Assembly (NCBI RefSeq): GCF_002355155.1
Contig: NZ_AP017369.1
Location: forward strand, 3,038,001 to 3,102,000
Length of the DNA stretch: 64,000 nucleotides
Direction of reading: 5' to 3'
From: Corynebacterium suranareeae
GTDB lineage: Bacteria > Actinomycetota > Actinomycetes > Mycobacteriales > Mycobacteriaceae
The notes beneath the pieces are model-generated. The model saw nothing but the letters and a program-made list of their open reading frames with translations, searched no databases and had not been told where the DNA came from. Below, in pieces: positions 17,590 through 28,373 of this stretch (position 1 is the first letter of the stretch; each line of letters opens with the position of its first letter). The position numbers were made by a program, and so were the translations under genes.

Positions 17590-18281
17590 TGATCCTCCTT
17601 TTGGATTGCCCACAGTTCAATATCTTGTGCGCGCGACATCTCAGCCTTTCTGCGCGCAAGGTCCCGGAAAAGACGCTGCCTGCCGGGACTGCTTATCGAA
17701 TCGTACTGGGCACGCAACTTATCCAGCGAAGGCAGTCCGTGATAATCCCGCGTGGCATCATCAACGATATCTGATGCCACCTCGACATCTCCCAAAAATT
17801 CATCCAGAAAATTCTCGGCATCACGCCGCAAAACACTCATGAACCCGGCATACGTTAACGCCGCCGCCAATTGCTCCCGTTTGGCATCCGGGACATCAAC
17901 AACCGATCCACCCATCTCACCGACCAACAAACCAACGATGGTCTCCCCCAGCTCATCCACCGCAGACGCCACCCACCGATCCCGCCCCAACGGGTACGCA
18001 GACATCACGATGCCACCTGCGGTTTCCAAAGAATCCATCACCGTGATGCCGTGGGTAAGCGAGGTATGCAGGAACATCTGCCCCCGGCGCGCAAAAGCAG
18101 AAAGCTTTTCGACGAACCCCTCCACCTTTTCACTCTCTATCACGATGAGCTCAAAGTCGCGGATTTCTTCGGGCTCGTGAAGCACAGTTATGTGGTGCCC
18201 AACAGCATCCAACTTTTCGCCAATATCGACTGGTGACGATCCATCGTAGAAAATTCCAACGCGCAGCCGTGGAGCCTGCAT
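17586..18281 (-). CDS. Rossmann-like/DUF2520 protein of the fol-panC cluster
   Basis: 231 residues, without the clean GxGxxG fold seen in full-length relatives (RLRVGIFYDGSSPVDIGEKLDAVGH at the start). The DUF2520-like C-terminal helical part follows (LAAALTYAGFMSVLRRDAENFLD). By position it corresponds to the Rossmann-like protein that precedes panC in mycobacteria (Rv3603c-type). Function is not established; a reductase role in pantoate-related metabolism has been guessed from neighbourhood only. It shares an A with the upstream stop (TAATG) and overlaps the PanC-like start, so translation is coupled. Confidence 0.65.
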   Translation of the reverse strand: MQAPRLRVGIFYDGSSPVDIGEKLDAVGHHITVLHEPEEIRDFELIVIESEKVEGFVEKLSAFARRGQMFLHTSLTHGITVMDSLETAGGIVMSAYPLGRDRWVASAVDELGETIVGLLVGEMGGSVVDVPDAKREQLAAALTYAGFMSVLRRDAENFLDEFLGDVEVASDIVDDATRDYHGLPSLDKLRAQYDSISSPGRQRLFRDLARRKAEMSRAQDIELWAIQKEDH

Positions 18282-19015
18282 TACTTGTTTTCCCTCTTCC
18301 TTGCTGCTGCCAAAAGATCAGCCACGCTCAAGCCACCTTCGCGTTCATCGCGGCGTCGGCGTCCACCGCTTTCTTCTGGGGCTGCATGCCTACGCCTTCT
18401 GCGACCTGTTGTTGGTTCCTCTTCAACCTCAACGGATACTTCTACAGGAGCAGGTTCTGGAGTTGGCTCTGGAGTTGGCTCAACCACTGGCTCTTCCTCC
18501 TTCGGTGCTTCAGAAAGCTCCTGGGAGTGTTCCTGGGAAAGCTGCTGGGATTCCAATTCCAAAATTCGACGTGCCTCTGCGCGCAGCATGGTTGGTTCAT
18601 AGCCCCACTCACGCCCAGAAAGCTCAGACAATTGGGTGCGCATTTCTTCCAACTGCAGTTTGATCTCCTCGAGGGTTTCTTGGTCACGCACGCGACGTGA
18701 TTCGGAAATCTCTACCTTTTCGTGCAGAAGTTCAGCTTCTAGTCGGTTGAGTTCAGATTGGTGTGCAAGTTCGAGGGCTTTTTTCTCTTGCGCAGCAGCT
18801 TCTACTTGTTTACGGGATCGGTAAACGAGGAAAAATCCAATGATCGCCGCCCATAGCGCAGCAAGGAGCGCGATTTTCATAGCGCCATCACTGTTGGCTA
18901 AGAGCATTATCACGCTGGCGATCAATGCGAGTCCGATGAGGACAGCCAGCAGAATCTGTCCACGGTCGACAGAATTGCCGTCGCCGGAATCCTCGTGTGA
19001 CAGGTCTTGATTCAT
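18281..19015 (-). CDS. Membrane-anchored coiled-coil protein (Rv3604c-like, DUF6779 type)
   Basis: About 244 residues from ATG 19015 (TTGGAA upstream). Two adjacent membrane helices (ILLAVLIGLALIASVIMLLA and IALLAALWAAIIGFFLVY, ~20-65) are followed by a long charged coiled coil (~70-140, SELNRLEAELLHEKVEI), a proline/glutamate linker (EPTPEPTPEPAP) and a basic C-tail (GRRRRRHAAPEES). By position it is the equivalent of the mycobacterial membrane protein between the Rossmann-like protein and DUF3180. The topology suggests a cytoplasmic coiled coil, perhaps an envelope-associated scaffold. Confidence 0.72.
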   Translation of the reverse strand: MNQDLSHEDSGDGNSVDRGQILLAVLIGLALIASVIMLLANSDGAMKIALLAALWAAIIGFFLVYRSRKQVEAAAQEKKALELAHQSELNRLEAELLHEKVEISESRRVRDQETLEEIKLQLEEMRTQLSELSGREWGYEPTMLRAEARRILELESQQLSQEHSQELSEAPKEEEPVVEPTPEPTPEPAPVEVSVEVEEEPTTGRRRRRHAAPEESGGRRRRDEREGGLSVADLLAAARKRENK

Positions 19016-19025
19016 GGATTCCAAT

Positions 19026-19502
19026 CTAGCTGATCGTTTCCCCAGATTGGGGAGGCGGAGCCTCACAGCTGCGCTCTAAATAAAGTCCGGCAGCCGCTAA
19101 TGTGATTCCTCCCAGCGCACAGGCTATTACTCCGGGAAGGTCATCTGCGGCGGCAGCTAATTCACCGGAGCGTGGGAGGACATAACTGCCAATTCCTACA
19201 TACACTCCGCCGAAAATCGCGCCACCCCATGCACATGCCCTACCCAACATGGCTAAATATGCAATGGTCACGGGGTTCATTTGGGATTTATCCTGGCCGA
19301 TCAAACCTTCGTCCAATCGACCCTGGACTTTAATCCCCGCGAATCCGCACACCACCGCTAGGAGCCAGAAGGTTAATGAGACGGTGACGGAAATGGTGGA
19401 CATGGATCCATAAAAACGCCACGTCAAAATGGCAGACACTGCAGCGAGAAAACCTCCCGTTGCAATCAACCAACCGGGTGACGTTTTTTGCATGAAACCC
19501 AA
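19026..19502 (-). CDS. DUF3180 family membrane protein
   Basis: 158 residues with four hydrophobic segments (PGWLIATGGFLAAVSAIL, VTVSLTFWLLAVVCGF, ACAWGGAIFGGVYVGIG, VIACALGGITLAAAGLYL). A DUF3180 protein is found immediately after folK across actinobacteria (Rv3605c position), as here (6 bases after the folK stop). No biochemical function is known. Confidence 0.8.
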   Translation of the reverse strand: MGFMQKTSPGWLIATGGFLAAVSAILTWRFYGSMSTISVTVSLTFWLLAVVCGFAGIKVQGRLDEGLIGQDKSQMNPVTIAYLAMLGRACAWGGAIFGGVYVGIGSYVLPRSGELAAAADDLPGVIACALGGITLAAAGLYLERSCEAPPPQSGETIS

Positions 19503-19508
19503 CGCTCC

Positions 19509-19988
19509 TTAAATCTTGGTGACACCTTCGATGTCTGTGGGATCAAGATTATCCACATGTTCTGCAATGGTGGTGCCGTGCAGAACCGCATCCGGTTCTG
19601 CCTCCAACCATGGGATTAACACGAAGGCGCGCTGCCAAGCCCACGGGTGTGGAAGGGTCAGTTCTGGATCTTCAGATAAGATCTCTTCCCCATTGTCGAT
19701 GATCTGCACGATATCCACATCCAGGGTGCGTGGTCCCCATTTACGTACGCGGACACGTTCTGCTGCTTCTTCGAGTTTTTGTCCTCGACGCAGCAGCTCA
19801 AGGGGTGTGCCCTCTACTTCAACAACAAGAACCGCGTTGAGGAATTCATCTTGATCTTCAATACCCCACGGTGGAGTGGAGTAGATCGATGACTGCGCAA
19901 CAATCTCATCTTTGAACTCTTCGATCACCGTGTTGAGCAGCGCATAGCGATCATCCATGTTCGATCCAATGGACAAAACAGCATGCAT
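19509..19988 (-). CDS. folK: 2-amino-4-hydroxy-6-hydroxymethyldihydropteridine pyrophosphokinase
   Basis: 159 residues, the usual length. Family signature: SIGSNMDDRYALL at the start, YSTPPWGIEDQDEFLNAV, and RKWGPRTLDVDIVQI with the Asp pair that binds Mg-ATP. It transfers pyrophosphate from ATP to 6-hydroxymethyl-dihydropterin, the step before FolP. The ATG shares its A with the folB stop (TAATG), so the two are translationally coupled. Confidence 0.95.
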   Translation of the reverse strand: MHAVLSIGSNMDDRYALLNTVIEEFKDEIVAQSSIYSTPPWGIEDQDEFLNAVLVVEVEGTPLELLRRGQKLEEAAERVRVRKWGPRTLDVDIVQIIDNGEEILSEDPELTLPHPWAWQRAFVLIPWLEAEPDAVLHGTTIAEHVDNLDPTDIEGVTKI

Positions 19989-20380
19989 TAGTTGTTGCTC
20001 CTTCCGGCAGCCATGGCTTTTCTGGAACGCCTGGCTACCACCGCGACATCAGCAAAAGTACGTGGGATGGGTGCTTTAGGCTTATGGATGGTTACTTCCA
20101 CCGCATGAAGTGCATCAAATTTAGCCATCACAGCATCAGCGGATTCAGTGGCTACCGTTTCAATCAAGTCCCGGGACGGGCCTTCAACGATCTCTGCAAC
20201 CAGCAGCGCGAGCGCTCCATAATCAACAGTGTCGGAGAGATCATCGCTGGCACCAGCTGCATCGAAATCCATCCAGCAGGTGACATCGACGATAAACGGC
20301 TGTCCCTGTTCCTTTTCAAAGTCGAATACTCCGTGGTGACCGAAGCATTCTAAGCCTTTAAGTTCAATCCGATCAGCCAT
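19988..20380 (-). CDS. folB: Dihydroneopterin aldolase
   Basis: About 130 residues from ATG 20380, which overlaps the folP stop by 8 bases (ATGGCTGA). The longer open frame to 20467 is only folP shadow. Signature: [19 protein letters not shown], then the C-terminal [16 protein letters not shown]. It converts 7,8-dihydroneopterin to 6-hydroxymethyl-dihydropterin plus glycolaldehyde. Third gene of the folE-P-B-K unit. Confidence 0.94.
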   Translation of the reverse strand: MADRIELKGLECFGHHGVFDFEKEQGQPFIVDVTCWMDFDAAGASDDLSDTVDYGALALLVAEIVEGPSRDLIETVATESADAVMAKFDALHAVEVTIHKPKAPIPRTFADVAVVARRSRKAMAAGRSNN

Positions 20381-21227
20381 TGTAGGTTCCTCCACTTCGC
20401 CACAATGCGGCCACATCAACTGCGTCTCTAGACACCGGGACATCGTGAACGCGCACGCCCCACGCACCCATGTGTGCAGATACTGCCGTTACCGCAGCAG
20501 TTGCGGGATCTGCATCAATCGGGGTGACATCAAGGCCTCGTTCTTTGCGTACACCGGCAAGGAAGCGTTTGCGTGATGCTCCCACCAGAATCGGGAAAGG
20601 TCCGGAAATAAACTCAGGTAGTGCCTGCAGCAAACGCCAATTGTCTTCGCGTGATTTAGCAAAACCAAGACCTGGATCCAACACGATTTGATCTTCTGCC
20701 ACACCTGCTTTTGTGGCGCGATTAACCAGATCATCTAGAACTGCATGCACATCAGCGACAACGTCTCCACCGTGATCTGCTTGGCCTGCTGCATCGCCGA
20801 ATTGCACGGTACGCCAGTGCATCAAACACACCGGGATTTTAGAATCTGCCATGACAGAAAACATGTCAGGATCAGCAAGACCACCGGAGACATCGTTGAT
20901 CATAGACACTCCAGCTTTAGCGGCTGCATCGGCCACGGAGGCTCGCATGGTGTCTACGGAAGTGTGGATTCCGGCGTCGTGAAGCGCTTTAATAACCGGC
21001 ACTACCCGGTCGCGTTCCACTGACGCGTCGACGCGCACTGCCCCTGGCCTGGTGGATTCTCCACCGACATCAATCATGTCCGCACCAGCTGCGACCAGCT
21101 GCTTTGCGTGCGCAATCGCGTTGTCTACGTCAATGTACTTGCCGCCGTCAGAGAAAGAATCCTCAGTGACATTGACAATTCCCATGACCAAACAGCGTCC
21201 CGGGATGGTCAACGAGGACACATTCAT
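20373..21227 (-). CDS. folP: Dihydropteroate synthase
   Basis: 284 residues with both DHPS signatures: [19 protein letters not shown] at the start and [22 protein letters not shown] [24 protein letters not shown] and VGASRKRFL follow. It joins para-aminobenzoate to the pterin and is the sulphonamide target. The ATG overlaps the folE stop as TGATG, so translation is coupled. Confidence 0.95.
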   Translation of the reverse strand: MNVSSLTIPGRCLVMGIVNVTEDSFSDGGKYIDVDNAIAHAKQLVAAGADMIDVGGESTRPGAVRVDASVERDRVVPVIKALHDAGIHTSVDTMRASVADAAAKAGVSMINDVSGGLADPDMFSVMADSKIPVCLMHWRTVQFGDAAGQADHGGDVVADVHAVLDDLVNRATKAGVAEDQIVLDPGLGFAKSREDNWRLLQALPEFISGPFPILVGASRKRFLAGVRKERGLDVTPIDADPATAAVTAVSAHMGAWGVRVHDVPVSRDAVDVAALWRSGGTYNG

Positions 21228-21820
21228 CAGTGACGACCCCGAATCAGCGAGAACACCTCAGCGCGTGAGGCAGCGTTGTTTTTGAAACCACCGCGCACCG
21301 CAGACGTCGTGGTCACCGCGCCAGGTTTCCGGATTCCGCGCATAGCCATGCACAGGTGCTCAGCTTCAATCACCACGGCCACTGCTTGGGCATCAAGCTT
21401 TTCGACGAGCGCATCCGCAATCTGGGAAGTCAACCGTTCTTGCACCTGCGGCCGTTTTGCATACATATCTGCCAACCGAGCCAGCTTGGACAAACCTGTC
21501 ACCTTGCCGGACTTGCCAGGAATATAACCAATGTGCGCCACTCCGTAAAACGGAACGAGGTGGTGTTCGCACATGGAGTAAATCGGGATCTCACGAACCA
21601 GAACCAACTCTTCATGGCCTTCGGAGAAGGTTTTCTCCAGCACCGTCGTTGGGTCCTCATGAAGACCCGCAAACGTCTCTTTGTAGGCCCGTGCTACTCG
21701 AGCGGGGGTTTCTAGAAGGCCTTCGCGATCTGGATCCTCACCTACCGCTATCAGCAACTCACGAATCGCAGCTGTTGCGCGCTCCTCATCGAACTCGCGG
21801 ACTGCAGCGTGGTTATCCAC
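21227..21820 (-). CDS. folE: GTP cyclohydrolase I
   Basis: 197 residues from GTG 21820, chosen because AAGGAGA stands 5 bases before it and it overlaps the ftsH stop by 8 bases (GTGGATAA). An ATG at 21835 sits inside that ribosome site and is less likely. Signatures: [33 protein letters not shown] (zinc-binding Cys-His pair), and [17 protein letters not shown] with the second zinc Cys. It makes dihydroneopterin triphosphate from GTP, the first step of folate synthesis. Confidence 0.94.
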   Translation of the reverse strand: MDNHAAVREFDEERATAAIRELLIAVGEDPDREGLLETPARVARAYKETFAGLHEDPTTVLEKTFSEGHEELVLVREIPIYSMCEHHLVPFYGVAHIGYIPGKSGKVTGLSKLARLADMYAKRPQVQERLTSQIADALVEKLDAQAVAVVIEAEHLCMAMRGIRKPGAVTTTSAVRGGFKNNAASRAEVFSLIRGRH

Positions 21821-24359
21821 GGTTGTCTCCTTCATTTTCCGGATTCTCCTGTTGCGCCTCACCGGACTTCCCGGAATCAGGCTCATCTGGAACGACAGGC
21901 ATTTCTGTGGTTTCAGAAGCATCCAAAACAGACTTCTTCTGGGTCTGTTCTGGATAATCCGGACGCTCATGATCCGGCAGACGGAATCCGATCATTTCGG
22001 TTGGGGCTTCCTTGGACAGGTTACCCGGGGTGTGTTCCTCACCAGTTGATTGGTCCATGAGTTCAGAATCACCAAAGCCATAAGCCTTCATGCCGGGGTG
22101 TTCACCAGAGGTTGATGGGGTGGCATAAGGGTTCGGTCGGGCACTTACTTGGGTGTTTTCTTGAACACCTTCTTGAGCGGCTTCTTGAGTGCCTTCTCCC
22201 CCCGCGCGGTGTTTCCCAGCAGATCCAGGCACGCTCCAATCAGCAGGAGGTGGGGTGCCATAAGAAGAAGGAGTATTTGAACCAGAAGCGGCACCAGCAG
22301 ATTCAGCCGGCTTCAATGGCGTTTTGCGCTGTGCTTCTAATTCTTTACGGCGGCGCTCACGGGTAGCACGAGATGCTTCCAAAATGGAGAACTTCTTTGG
22401 TGGTTCTTCGCCACGCTCCAAAGCTAGTTCCACTGGGGTTTTTACTGGCTCGCGGTTTTCCTGGCGTGGGAACCTTGCGGATTCATCTGGGAATACCTCA
22501 GAGACCTTGCGTGGCACGATGTCGTTGAATAGCGCTTCAAGGTCTGGGCGTCGCAGGGTTTCTTTTTCCAGAAGTTTCTCTGCAAGCCGGTCTAGGTGAT
22601 CGCGGTATTCAGCCAAGATGGAGTAAGAAACCTCATGGGCTTTATCCAGCAAGAACTGCACTTCAGTATCAATGGTTGCGGCGATTTCTTGAGAGTGATC
22701 AAGGTTTCCGCCACCACCGCGGCCAGAGAAAGGATCTCCCTGTTCTTGGCCGTATTTCACCATGCCGACAGCTGGTGACATGCCGTATTCGGTGACCATG
22801 GCGCGTGCAATCTTGGTGGCCATTTCAATATCTGCGGATGCACCGGTGGTGGGTTCACCAAACACGAGTTCTTCGGCAGAGCGTCCACCCATGGCAAAAA
22901 CCAACCGGGCGAAAAGTTCATTGCGGTTGTACATGCCCTTGTCATCTTCTTGGGCGGTCATGGCATGTCCGCCGGTGCGGCCACGAGCCAAGATGGTGAC
23001 TTTGTACACGCGTTCAATATCTTCCAACGCCCACGCGGACAGGGTGTGCCCACCTTCGTGGTAGGCGGTGACTTTCTTTTCTTTCTCAGAGATCACTTTG
23101 CCGGAGCGGCGAGGTCCACCAACCACACGGTCGGTTGCTTCTTCCAAAGCATCAGCGGTGATCACGTTGCCACCCACACGCGCAGTAAGAAGTGCGGCTT
23201 CATTGAGCACGTTGGCAAGATCGGCACCGGACATTCCGGCGGTGCGCTTTGCCAATGCTTTGATATCGGCGTCTGGTGCAAAAGGCTTACCCTTGGCGTG
23301 AACTTCCAAGATCTGTTCACGGCCACGCAGATCCGGGTTGGTCACAGGGATTTGGCGGTCAAAGCGACCTGGGCGCAGCAACGCTGGATCCAACACATCA
23401 GGACGGTTGGTGGCAGCCATCAAGATCACGCCTTGACGATCACCGAAGCCATCCATCTCAACCAGCAACTGGTTCAGGGTTTGTTCACGCTCATCGTGTC
23501 CGCCACCCATTCCTGAGCCACGGGCACGACCAACAGCATCGATCTCATCGACGAAGATGATGCATGGACTGTTTTCTTTCGCCTGCTTGAACAGATCACG
23601 CACACGCGATGCACCGACACCGACGAACATTTCCACAAAGTCAGAACCGGAAATGGAATAAAACGGCACGCCTGCTTCACCAGCTACGGCACGAGCAAGC
23701 AGGGTTTTACCAGTACCGGGAGGGCCATACAGCAACACGCCACGCGGGATTTTTGCACCTAGTGCTTCATAGCGGGAAGGATCTTCCAAAAAGTCCTTGA
23801 TTTCATGGAGTTCATCCACGGCTTCTTCGGCACCTGCAACATCATCAAAGGTGTTGGTCGGCATATCTTTGGTCAGCTGCTTGGCTTTGGACCCACCAAT
23901 GCCAAACATGCCGCCGCCTTGCATGCGGGTGAGGAAGAACATCAACAAACCGAAGATGATCACCATCGGCAAGATGAAGCTCAGCATGGACATCAAGAAA
24001 CTATCTTGAGTCACATTGGTGGTGTAGGAATCAGGGTTAGCTGCTTCTACTTTTTCAAAAATCACCGGAGCGGTACGTGCCGGGTACTGGGCGATGATTT
24101 CCTCAACGCCTTCGCGTTCCTCCACGGTAATGGGGTCGCGCAACGTGAGTCGGACGCGCTGTTCCCGGTCATCGATCTGAGCTTCGGCGACGTTTCCGGC
24201 GTCAAGCTGTTCCATCGCAATAGAGGTATCAACCTCCTGGAAATTCCTGGTGTCACTGCTAAACAGGGACACCAAAAACAGAACGATGAGGATTACGGCT
24301 GCGATACCGCCGAACTGCAGGTATTTCTTGTTTTTCATACGCAGTGGCAACCGGCTCAA
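21813..24359 (-). CDS. ftsH: ATP-dependent zinc metalloprotease FtsH
   Basis: 848 residues; the start is TTG 24359 or the internal ATG at 24338. Order: helix 1 (~16-32), a short extracytoplasmic domain, helix 2 (~122-140), an AAA module with Walker [13 protein letters not shown], Walker [14 protein letters not shown] and [23 protein letters not shown], then the protease site HEGGH (HExxH). The usual form stops near 650; here a ~190-residue acidic, proline/glutamine-rich C-terminal tail follows, typical of corynebacterial FtsH. It degrades membrane and short-lived cytosolic proteins. Head of the ftsH-fol-lysS block. Confidence 0.96.
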   Translation of the reverse strand: MSRLPLRMKNKKYLQFGGIAAVILIVLFLVSLFSSDTRNFQEVDTSIAMEQLDAGNVAEAQIDDREQRVRLTLRDPITVEEREGVEEIIAQYPARTAPVIFEKVEAANPDSYTTNVTQDSFLMSMLSFILPMVIIFGLLMFFLTRMQGGGMFGIGGSKAKQLTKDMPTNTFDDVAGAEEAVDELHEIKDFLEDPSRYEALGAKIPRGVLLYGPPGTGKTLLARAVAGEAGVPFYSISGSDFVEMFVGVGASRVRDLFKQAKENSPCIIFVDEIDAVGRARGSGMGGGHDEREQTLNQLLVEMDGFGDRQGVILMAATNRPDVLDPALLRPGRFDRQIPVTNPDLRGREQILEVHAKGKPFAPDADIKALAKRTAGMSGADLANVLNEAALLTARVGGNVITADALEEATDRVVGGPRRSGKVISEKEKKVTAYHEGGHTLSAWALEDIERVYKVTILARGRTGGHAMTAQEDDKGMYNRNELFARLVFAMGGRSAEELVFGEPTTGASADIEMATKIARAMVTEYGMSPAVGMVKYGQEQGDPFSGRGGGGNLDHSQEIAATIDTEVQFLLDKAHEVSYSILAEYRDHLDRLAEKLLEKETLRRPDLEALFNDIVPRKVSEVFPDESARFPRQENREPVKTPVELALERGEEPPKKFSILEASRATRERRRKELEAQRKTPLKPAESAGAASGSNTPSSYGTPPPADWSVPGSAGKHRAGGEGTQEAAQEGVQENTQVSARPNPYATPSTSGEHPGMKAYGFGDSELMDQSTGEEHTPGNLSKEAPTEMIGFRLPDHERPDYPEQTQKKSVLDASETTEMPVVPDEPDSGKSGEAQQENPENEGDNRG

Positions 24360-24424
24360 CTAAGGCCGTCTTGCCCGTGCCTTTCTCAGAATTCGAATAA
24401 GGGGAACTACTAGACAATTAATCA

Positions 24425-24454
24425 AACGAAATAGAGGGACAAAACGTTCCCTCT
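24425..24454 (-). terminator. Terminator after hpt
   Basis: Minus strand: AGAGGGA/TCCCTCT 7-bp stem with an 8-base loop, followed by ATTTCGTTTG. It separates hpt from ftsH, which implies that ftsH has its own promoter. Confidence 0.75.
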
Positions 24455-24469
24455 TTTCAACTTTGAGCA

Positions 24470-25072
24470 CTAGTCGGAGTAAACGCGTGGCTCCAGGGTG
24501 CCCACATATGGCAGGTCGCGGTAGCGTTCAGCGAAATCAAGGCCGTAGCCGACAACGAACTCGTTTGGAATATCAAATCCGATGTCAAACATGTCAATGC
24601 TGGTGGTCAGGCGCTCTGGTTTACGCAGCAAGGTGATCACGTTCAAGGACTTTGGGTTGCGGTTTTTTAAGTTGCGCATCAGCCAGGACAAGGTCAGACC
24701 GGAGTCAATGATGTCCTCAACGATCAACACATCGCGGCCTTCGATTTCTTTGTCCAGATCTTTGAGGATCCGCACCACACCTGAAGAAGAGGTGGAGTTT
24801 CCATAGGAAGATACCGCCATGAATTCAGCCTGGGTGGGGATGTCAAGCATGCGGGAGAAATCTGCCAGGAAGTAGAACGCTCCCTTAAGCACGCACACCA
24901 AGATCAGATCATCGTCAGCGTCTTTGTATTCCTCGGAGACACGCTTGGCCATTTCAGCGATGCGTTGTTTGAGCTTGTCTTCGCTGATCAAGATTGATTC
25001 AATGTCATCGCCATATGGGTTGGCTGGAACATTGAAGTCTTTTACATCGGCCATTTCTACGTTGTCGCTCAT
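24470..25072 (-). CDS. hpt: Hypoxanthine(-guanine) phosphoribosyltransferase
   Basis: 200 residues from ATG 25072, preceded by AAGGGGAA; the frame runs further upstream into the tilS 3' end. The PRPP-binding motif is [18 protein letters not shown], with the early loop [15 protein letters not shown] and the late [20 protein letters not shown]. It salvages hypoxanthine/guanine to IMP/GMP. In most actinobacteria it sits between tilS and ftsH, as here. Confidence 0.95.
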   Translation of the reverse strand: MSDNVEMADVKDFNVPANPYGDDIESILISEDKLKQRIAEMAKRVSEEYKDADDDLILVCVLKGAFYFLADFSRMLDIPTQAEFMAVSSYGNSTSSSGVVRILKDLDKEIEGRDVLIVEDIIDSGLTLSWLMRNLKNRNPKSLNVITLLRKPERLTTSIDMFDIGFDIPNEFVVGYGLDFAERYRDLPYVGTLEPRVYSD

Positions 25073-25109
25073 CGTCGCGTTCCCCTTATTGTCATTCTTG
25101 GAGTGGGTG

Positions 25110-26054
25110 TCAATCAGTGATCTTAAGCTTGCCACTTTGACGCACCACTTCCAACCTTCCGTTAGCGCTTTTACCCACAGCGACGCCACCCTGCCCATGC
25201 CAATTTATAAGCAATTGGTCCACGGCTTCGATCTTTCTGGAGTTCACAGCAATTCCGTGTCCCCGCAAAAAATCTGCCAGCATGCGCCGCCGCAGGCCTC
25301 TAGGTTCCGCCGCTAGTGCGGTAGGGAACCCATCCTGCCACTCATGGCGTCGCTTTTCGACGTCGCCCTCTACCACTTCGGCATCCTCCACAGCGCGTCG
25401 CGCCGCAAGTGCCAAACCAGGTACGGGATCACCCCCGTGGACCTGCGCAAGAAGTGGGATCACTTTGTTTCTAATAGCTACCCGACGATAGGCATCATCG
25501 AAATTTTGAGGATCCTGCCACGGTGTTAATCCCAACTCTTCACATGCCCCGTGCGTGTGCGCACGCCGGACCCTGAGCAGGGGCCGGATGATGGATAGCT
25601 CCAGGCGTCGAGAAGCATCTTTCATCCCTGCCGGATTCCCACGCAAACCGCCCAGCAGGTAGGTTTCGGCCTGATCGTCCATAGTGTGGGCCACCCAAAT
25701 CTCATCGGTGAGCTGGGCAAAGGCCTCATACCGGGCTTCGCGGGCAGCGGCCTCCATCCCCTCCCCCGGCGCGACGTGAATGCTTTTCACAATCGTCTGC
25801 GCGCCCATGTGGCGGGCCATCGCAGCAGCATTGTGCGCGACCTCGGCAGAGCCGGCCTGCAGATTGTGATCAATACAAATCGCTGTTACCTGCATGTTCT
25901 CAGCCAGCGCGGCAGCTACCAACGCTAAAGAATCCGGCCCACCCGACAACCCGATGTGGACAGCTTCGCGACGATACCGGCGCACTGCCTTGCGTAATTC
26001 TAAGAAATTAGGGCTTACCCTAGGCAGCTCAAGATCCCCAATGAGGGTAGGCAT
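25110..26054 (-). CDS. tilS: tRNA(Ile)-lysidine synthetase
   Basis: 314 residues. The N-type ATP pyrophosphatase P-loop is [14 protein letters not shown] near residue 37, followed by [14 protein letters not shown] and a DUF1946-like helical part. It is a short form without the full C-terminal domain. It modifies C34 of tRNA-Ile(CAU) to lysidine so that AUA codons are read as Ile. It starts one base after the dacB stop, so the two are co-transcribed. Confidence 0.94.
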   Translation of the reverse strand: MPTLIGDLELPRVSPNFLELRKAVRRYRREAVHIGLSGGPDSLALVAAALAENMQVTAICIDHNLQAGSAEVAHNAAAMARHMGAQTIVKSIHVAPGEGMEAAAREARYEAFAQLTDEIWVAHTMDDQAETYLLGGLRGNPAGMKDASRRLELSIIRPLLRVRRAHTHGACEELGLTPWQDPQNFDDAYRRVAIRNKVIPLLAQVHGGDPVPGLALAARRAVEDAEVVEGDVEKRRHEWQDGFPTALAAEPRGLRRRMLADFLRGHGIAVNSRKIEAVDQLLINWHGQGGVAVGKSANGRLEVVRQSGKLKITD

Positions 26055-26055
26055 T

Positions 26056-27354
26056 TTAGAAGTCCCTCAGCATCGACGCCATCTCATCCAAAGCCTCACG
26101 CGCCGGCAAAATTGCCGAATCATTAGACACAAATGCAAAGGTAAATACACGGCCTGATTCTGAGGTCACCACACCAGCCAACGCTGAGGTATCAGTCAAC
26201 GTGCCTGTTTTCGCGCGCACCCACCCTGCACCGGTCATCCCTTCGTAGCGATCTTCCAACGTGCCTGTTCCATGCGCGATCGGCAGGGAGGTGAGCAAGG
26301 AACGCAGCTCAGTTTCCGTTGCGGCACGGGTTAAAATATCGTCCAACAGGCGTGGGGTGATGAGGTTGTCAAAACTTAAACCCGAATTATCCACAATGGA
26401 GACATCACTTAAATCAAAGCCTTTGCCTTCAAGGATATCCAGAGTCATCGTGGCCGTACTCGCAGAATCCGTGGGCAACCCTTTTGATGCGGCGACTTCC
26501 TTAGCGATGCCTTCTGCCATCACATTGTCAGAATCTTCCATCATCCGAGCAAGGCGCTGATCCAAGGTGTCCGACTCGACGCTGGCAAGCACAGTACTGT
26601 CCGTAGTTATTTCTGTGGTGCCTGTGGTCTCTGCGCCGATTCGGTCCGCCAACGCCTGCGCCACATCTAACGCCGGGGTGTGAGACCTCGGCAGATCGCC
26701 CTCCGAACCACCAATGCGGCCGGCTTCAATCATCGAAGGCTCAACATCAGCGATATAACCAGCATCAACATCGATTGGATCCCACGTGCTAGCAAACCCC
26801 TCATCAGGCCAAATAGAGGTATCGATCAACACAGTATCGATATTCTGGCCTTCAAGTTGTGCTGCCAAATCATCGAGCATCTCCTCACTCAACGTGACAT
26901 CACCGGCAGCTTTGATCACCACTGTTCCAGGCTGCTCCCCTTCAAGCACTTGCGTAGTGATGGTGTCCTCACGACCAAGCTCATACAAGGCCACCGCGGC
27001 AGTTAAGATCTTCGTCGCCGATGCTGGTCTTACTGCGGTTCCTTGATTTTGCTCCCACACAATCTCACCAGATTCCACATCACGAGCAACACCAACGAAA
27101 GTGCCCAACCGAGGATCCGCAGCTTGCTCAGTGAGTTGAGCGGTAAGGGCCTCGAAATCTGGGGACGATGCGGCATCTTGTGTTGTGTCAGAGTTAATCG
27201 CAGGAGAAAACAACGCAGCGGGCATCTCCACCGTCATAGGTGCCGGATGATCCAGACCAAAACCAGTCTGATTCACCCACACTCCACCACCGATAACAGC
27301 CCCCACAGCCACCAGCACACCAACCGATGAGCCCACCCACCATGCATTTTTCAT
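26056..27354 (-). CDS. dacB: D-alanyl-D-alanine carboxypeptidase/endopeptidase, PBP4 (DacB) type
   Basis: 432 residues. One N-terminal membrane anchor/signal (VGVLVAVGAVIGGGVWVN, ~11-28) is followed by a periplasmic region and the class C penicillin-binding triad: SATKIL (Ser nucleophile), EDSDNVMAE (SxN) and RAKTGTLTDTSALAG (KTG). It trims D-Ala from peptidoglycan side chains. First gene of dacB-tilS, divergent from ppa across a 177-base promoter region. Confidence 0.93.
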   Translation of the reverse strand: MKNAWWVGSSVGVLVAVGAVIGGGVWVNQTGFGLDHPAPMTVEMPAALFSPAINSDTTQDAASSPDFEALTAQLTEQAADPRLGTFVGVARDVESGEIVWEQNQGTAVRPASATKILTAAVALYELGREDTITTQVLEGEQPGTVVIKAAGDVTLSEEMLDDLAAQLEGQNIDTVLIDTSIWPDEGFASTWDPIDVDAGYIADVEPSMIEAGRIGGSEGDLPRSHTPALDVAQALADRIGAETTGTTEITTDSTVLASVESDTLDQRLARMMEDSDNVMAEGIAKEVAASKGLPTDSASTATMTLDILEGKGFDLSDVSIVDNSGLSFDNLITPRLLDDILTRAATETELRSLLTSLPIAHGTGTLEDRYEGMTGAGWVRAKTGTLTDTSALAGVVTSESGRVFTFAFVSNDSAILPAREALDEMASMLRDF

Positions 27355-27531
27355 GGGCTCTCCTTTTCCTGCGATTTTAAGCTTAAACAGGCCTCTAACC
27401 TTATATCCATCGCCATCTTCTGCACGAACCTTACGCGCGCTTTTCTAAGAATTCCTCCCCCGGGTCTCAGAAATTTCCAAACACGCTAGAATTCAAAAGC
27501 AGTAATCAAATTCAACCCGGGAGAAATACCT

Positions 27532-28008
27532 ATGAGCATCGAAGTAACCGTCGAAATTCCAAAGGGATCACGCAACAAGTACGAAATCGACCACGAGACC
27601 GGCAAGGTTTACCTCGACCGCTACCTGTTCACCCCAATGGCATACCCACTGGACTACGGCTACATTGAGCACACTCTCGGCGAAGATGGCGACCCATTGG
27701 ACGCACTTGTCATCATCCCAGAGCCAGTTTTCCCAGCTGTCGTGGTGAAGTCCCGCATCATCGGCGTTTTCAAGATGACCGACGAAGCCGGTGGCGACGA
27801 CAAGCTTCTCGCAGTTCTCGATGATCCACGCTACGACCACCTCCAGGACATCTCCGACGTTTCCGATTTCCTCAAAGATGAAATCGAGCACTTCTTCGTC
27901 CACTACAAGGACCTGGAAAAGGGCAAGCACGTTGACGGTTCCGGTTGGGGCGACAAGGCTGAGGCTGAAAAGATCCACGCTGAGGCAATCGACCGCTACA
28001 AGGCATAA
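27532..28008 (+). CDS. ppa: Inorganic pyrophosphatase
   Basis: 158 residues, typical of family I bacterial soluble pyrophosphatases. Active-site residues: [11 protein letters not shown], the DYGYIEHT stretch, and the DPLDALV (D-G-D-P-L-D) signature [13 protein letters not shown]. It hydrolyses PPi to 2 Pi. The ribosome site is GGGAGAA. Monocistronic, ending at a terminator. Confidence 0.96.
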   Translation: MSIEVTVEIPKGSRNKYEIDHETGKVYLDRYLFTPMAYPLDYGYIEHTLGEDGDPLDALVIIPEPVFPAVVVKSRIIGVFKMTDEAGGDDKLLAVLDDPRYDHLQDISDVSDFLKDEIEHFFVHYKDLEKGKHVDGSGWGDKAEAEKIHAEAIDRYKA

Positions 28009-28026
28009 GTCTTTTGTAATTTAAAG

Positions 28027-28076
28027 GCTGCGCACCCCTGTTATCCGATTTTTTCGGCCGGGATGCGCAGCTTTTT
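28027..28076 (+). terminator. Terminator of ppa
   Basis: 8-bp stem GCTGCGCA/TGCGCAGC with a long AT/GC loop that can pair further, followed by five T. Confidence 0.85.
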
Positions 28077-28104
28077 GCATACCTCTGGGCCCCAACCCTA
28101 AAAA

Positions 28105-28236
28105 ACCAAACATACATGCCAAGATTTTGTATTTTCCAGGAATTTTGGCACGTCAGTCCGGTTTTGATTGAGTCAAACCAAACATACGTGCCAAAGATTC
28201 GGGTTTTTAAGGAATCTTGTCACGTGTGTTTGGTGA
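28105..28236. repeat. Tandem twin-hairpin element, type ACCAAAC-TACGTGCCAA
   Basis: Two adjacent units. The left arms are near-identical direct repeats (ACCAAACATACATGCCAAGATT at about 28105; ACCAAACATACGTGCCAAAGATT at about 28177). Each unit closes with an inverted right arm (GAATTTTGGCACGT; GAATCTTGTCACGTGTGTTTGGT), giving stems of about 20 bp with few mismatches. Noncoding, between convergent ppa and the spermidine-synthase-like gene. Confidence 0.8.
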
Positions 28237-28373
28237 CCGACCTATCCGCCCACAACCGGCCAAAGATAACACCTTCACAGGAGGCCGTTTAAGCGGCTTT
28301 CACATACGAGCCTATACAAACACTCATTCGGAAATTTCGACGCCTTAAATCGCCTCACAGCGCATCACCGCAG

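Noticed and set aside
28105..28236. CRISPR array
   Set aside because: Only two units, each palindromic, with no spacers of constant length and no cas genes in the window.
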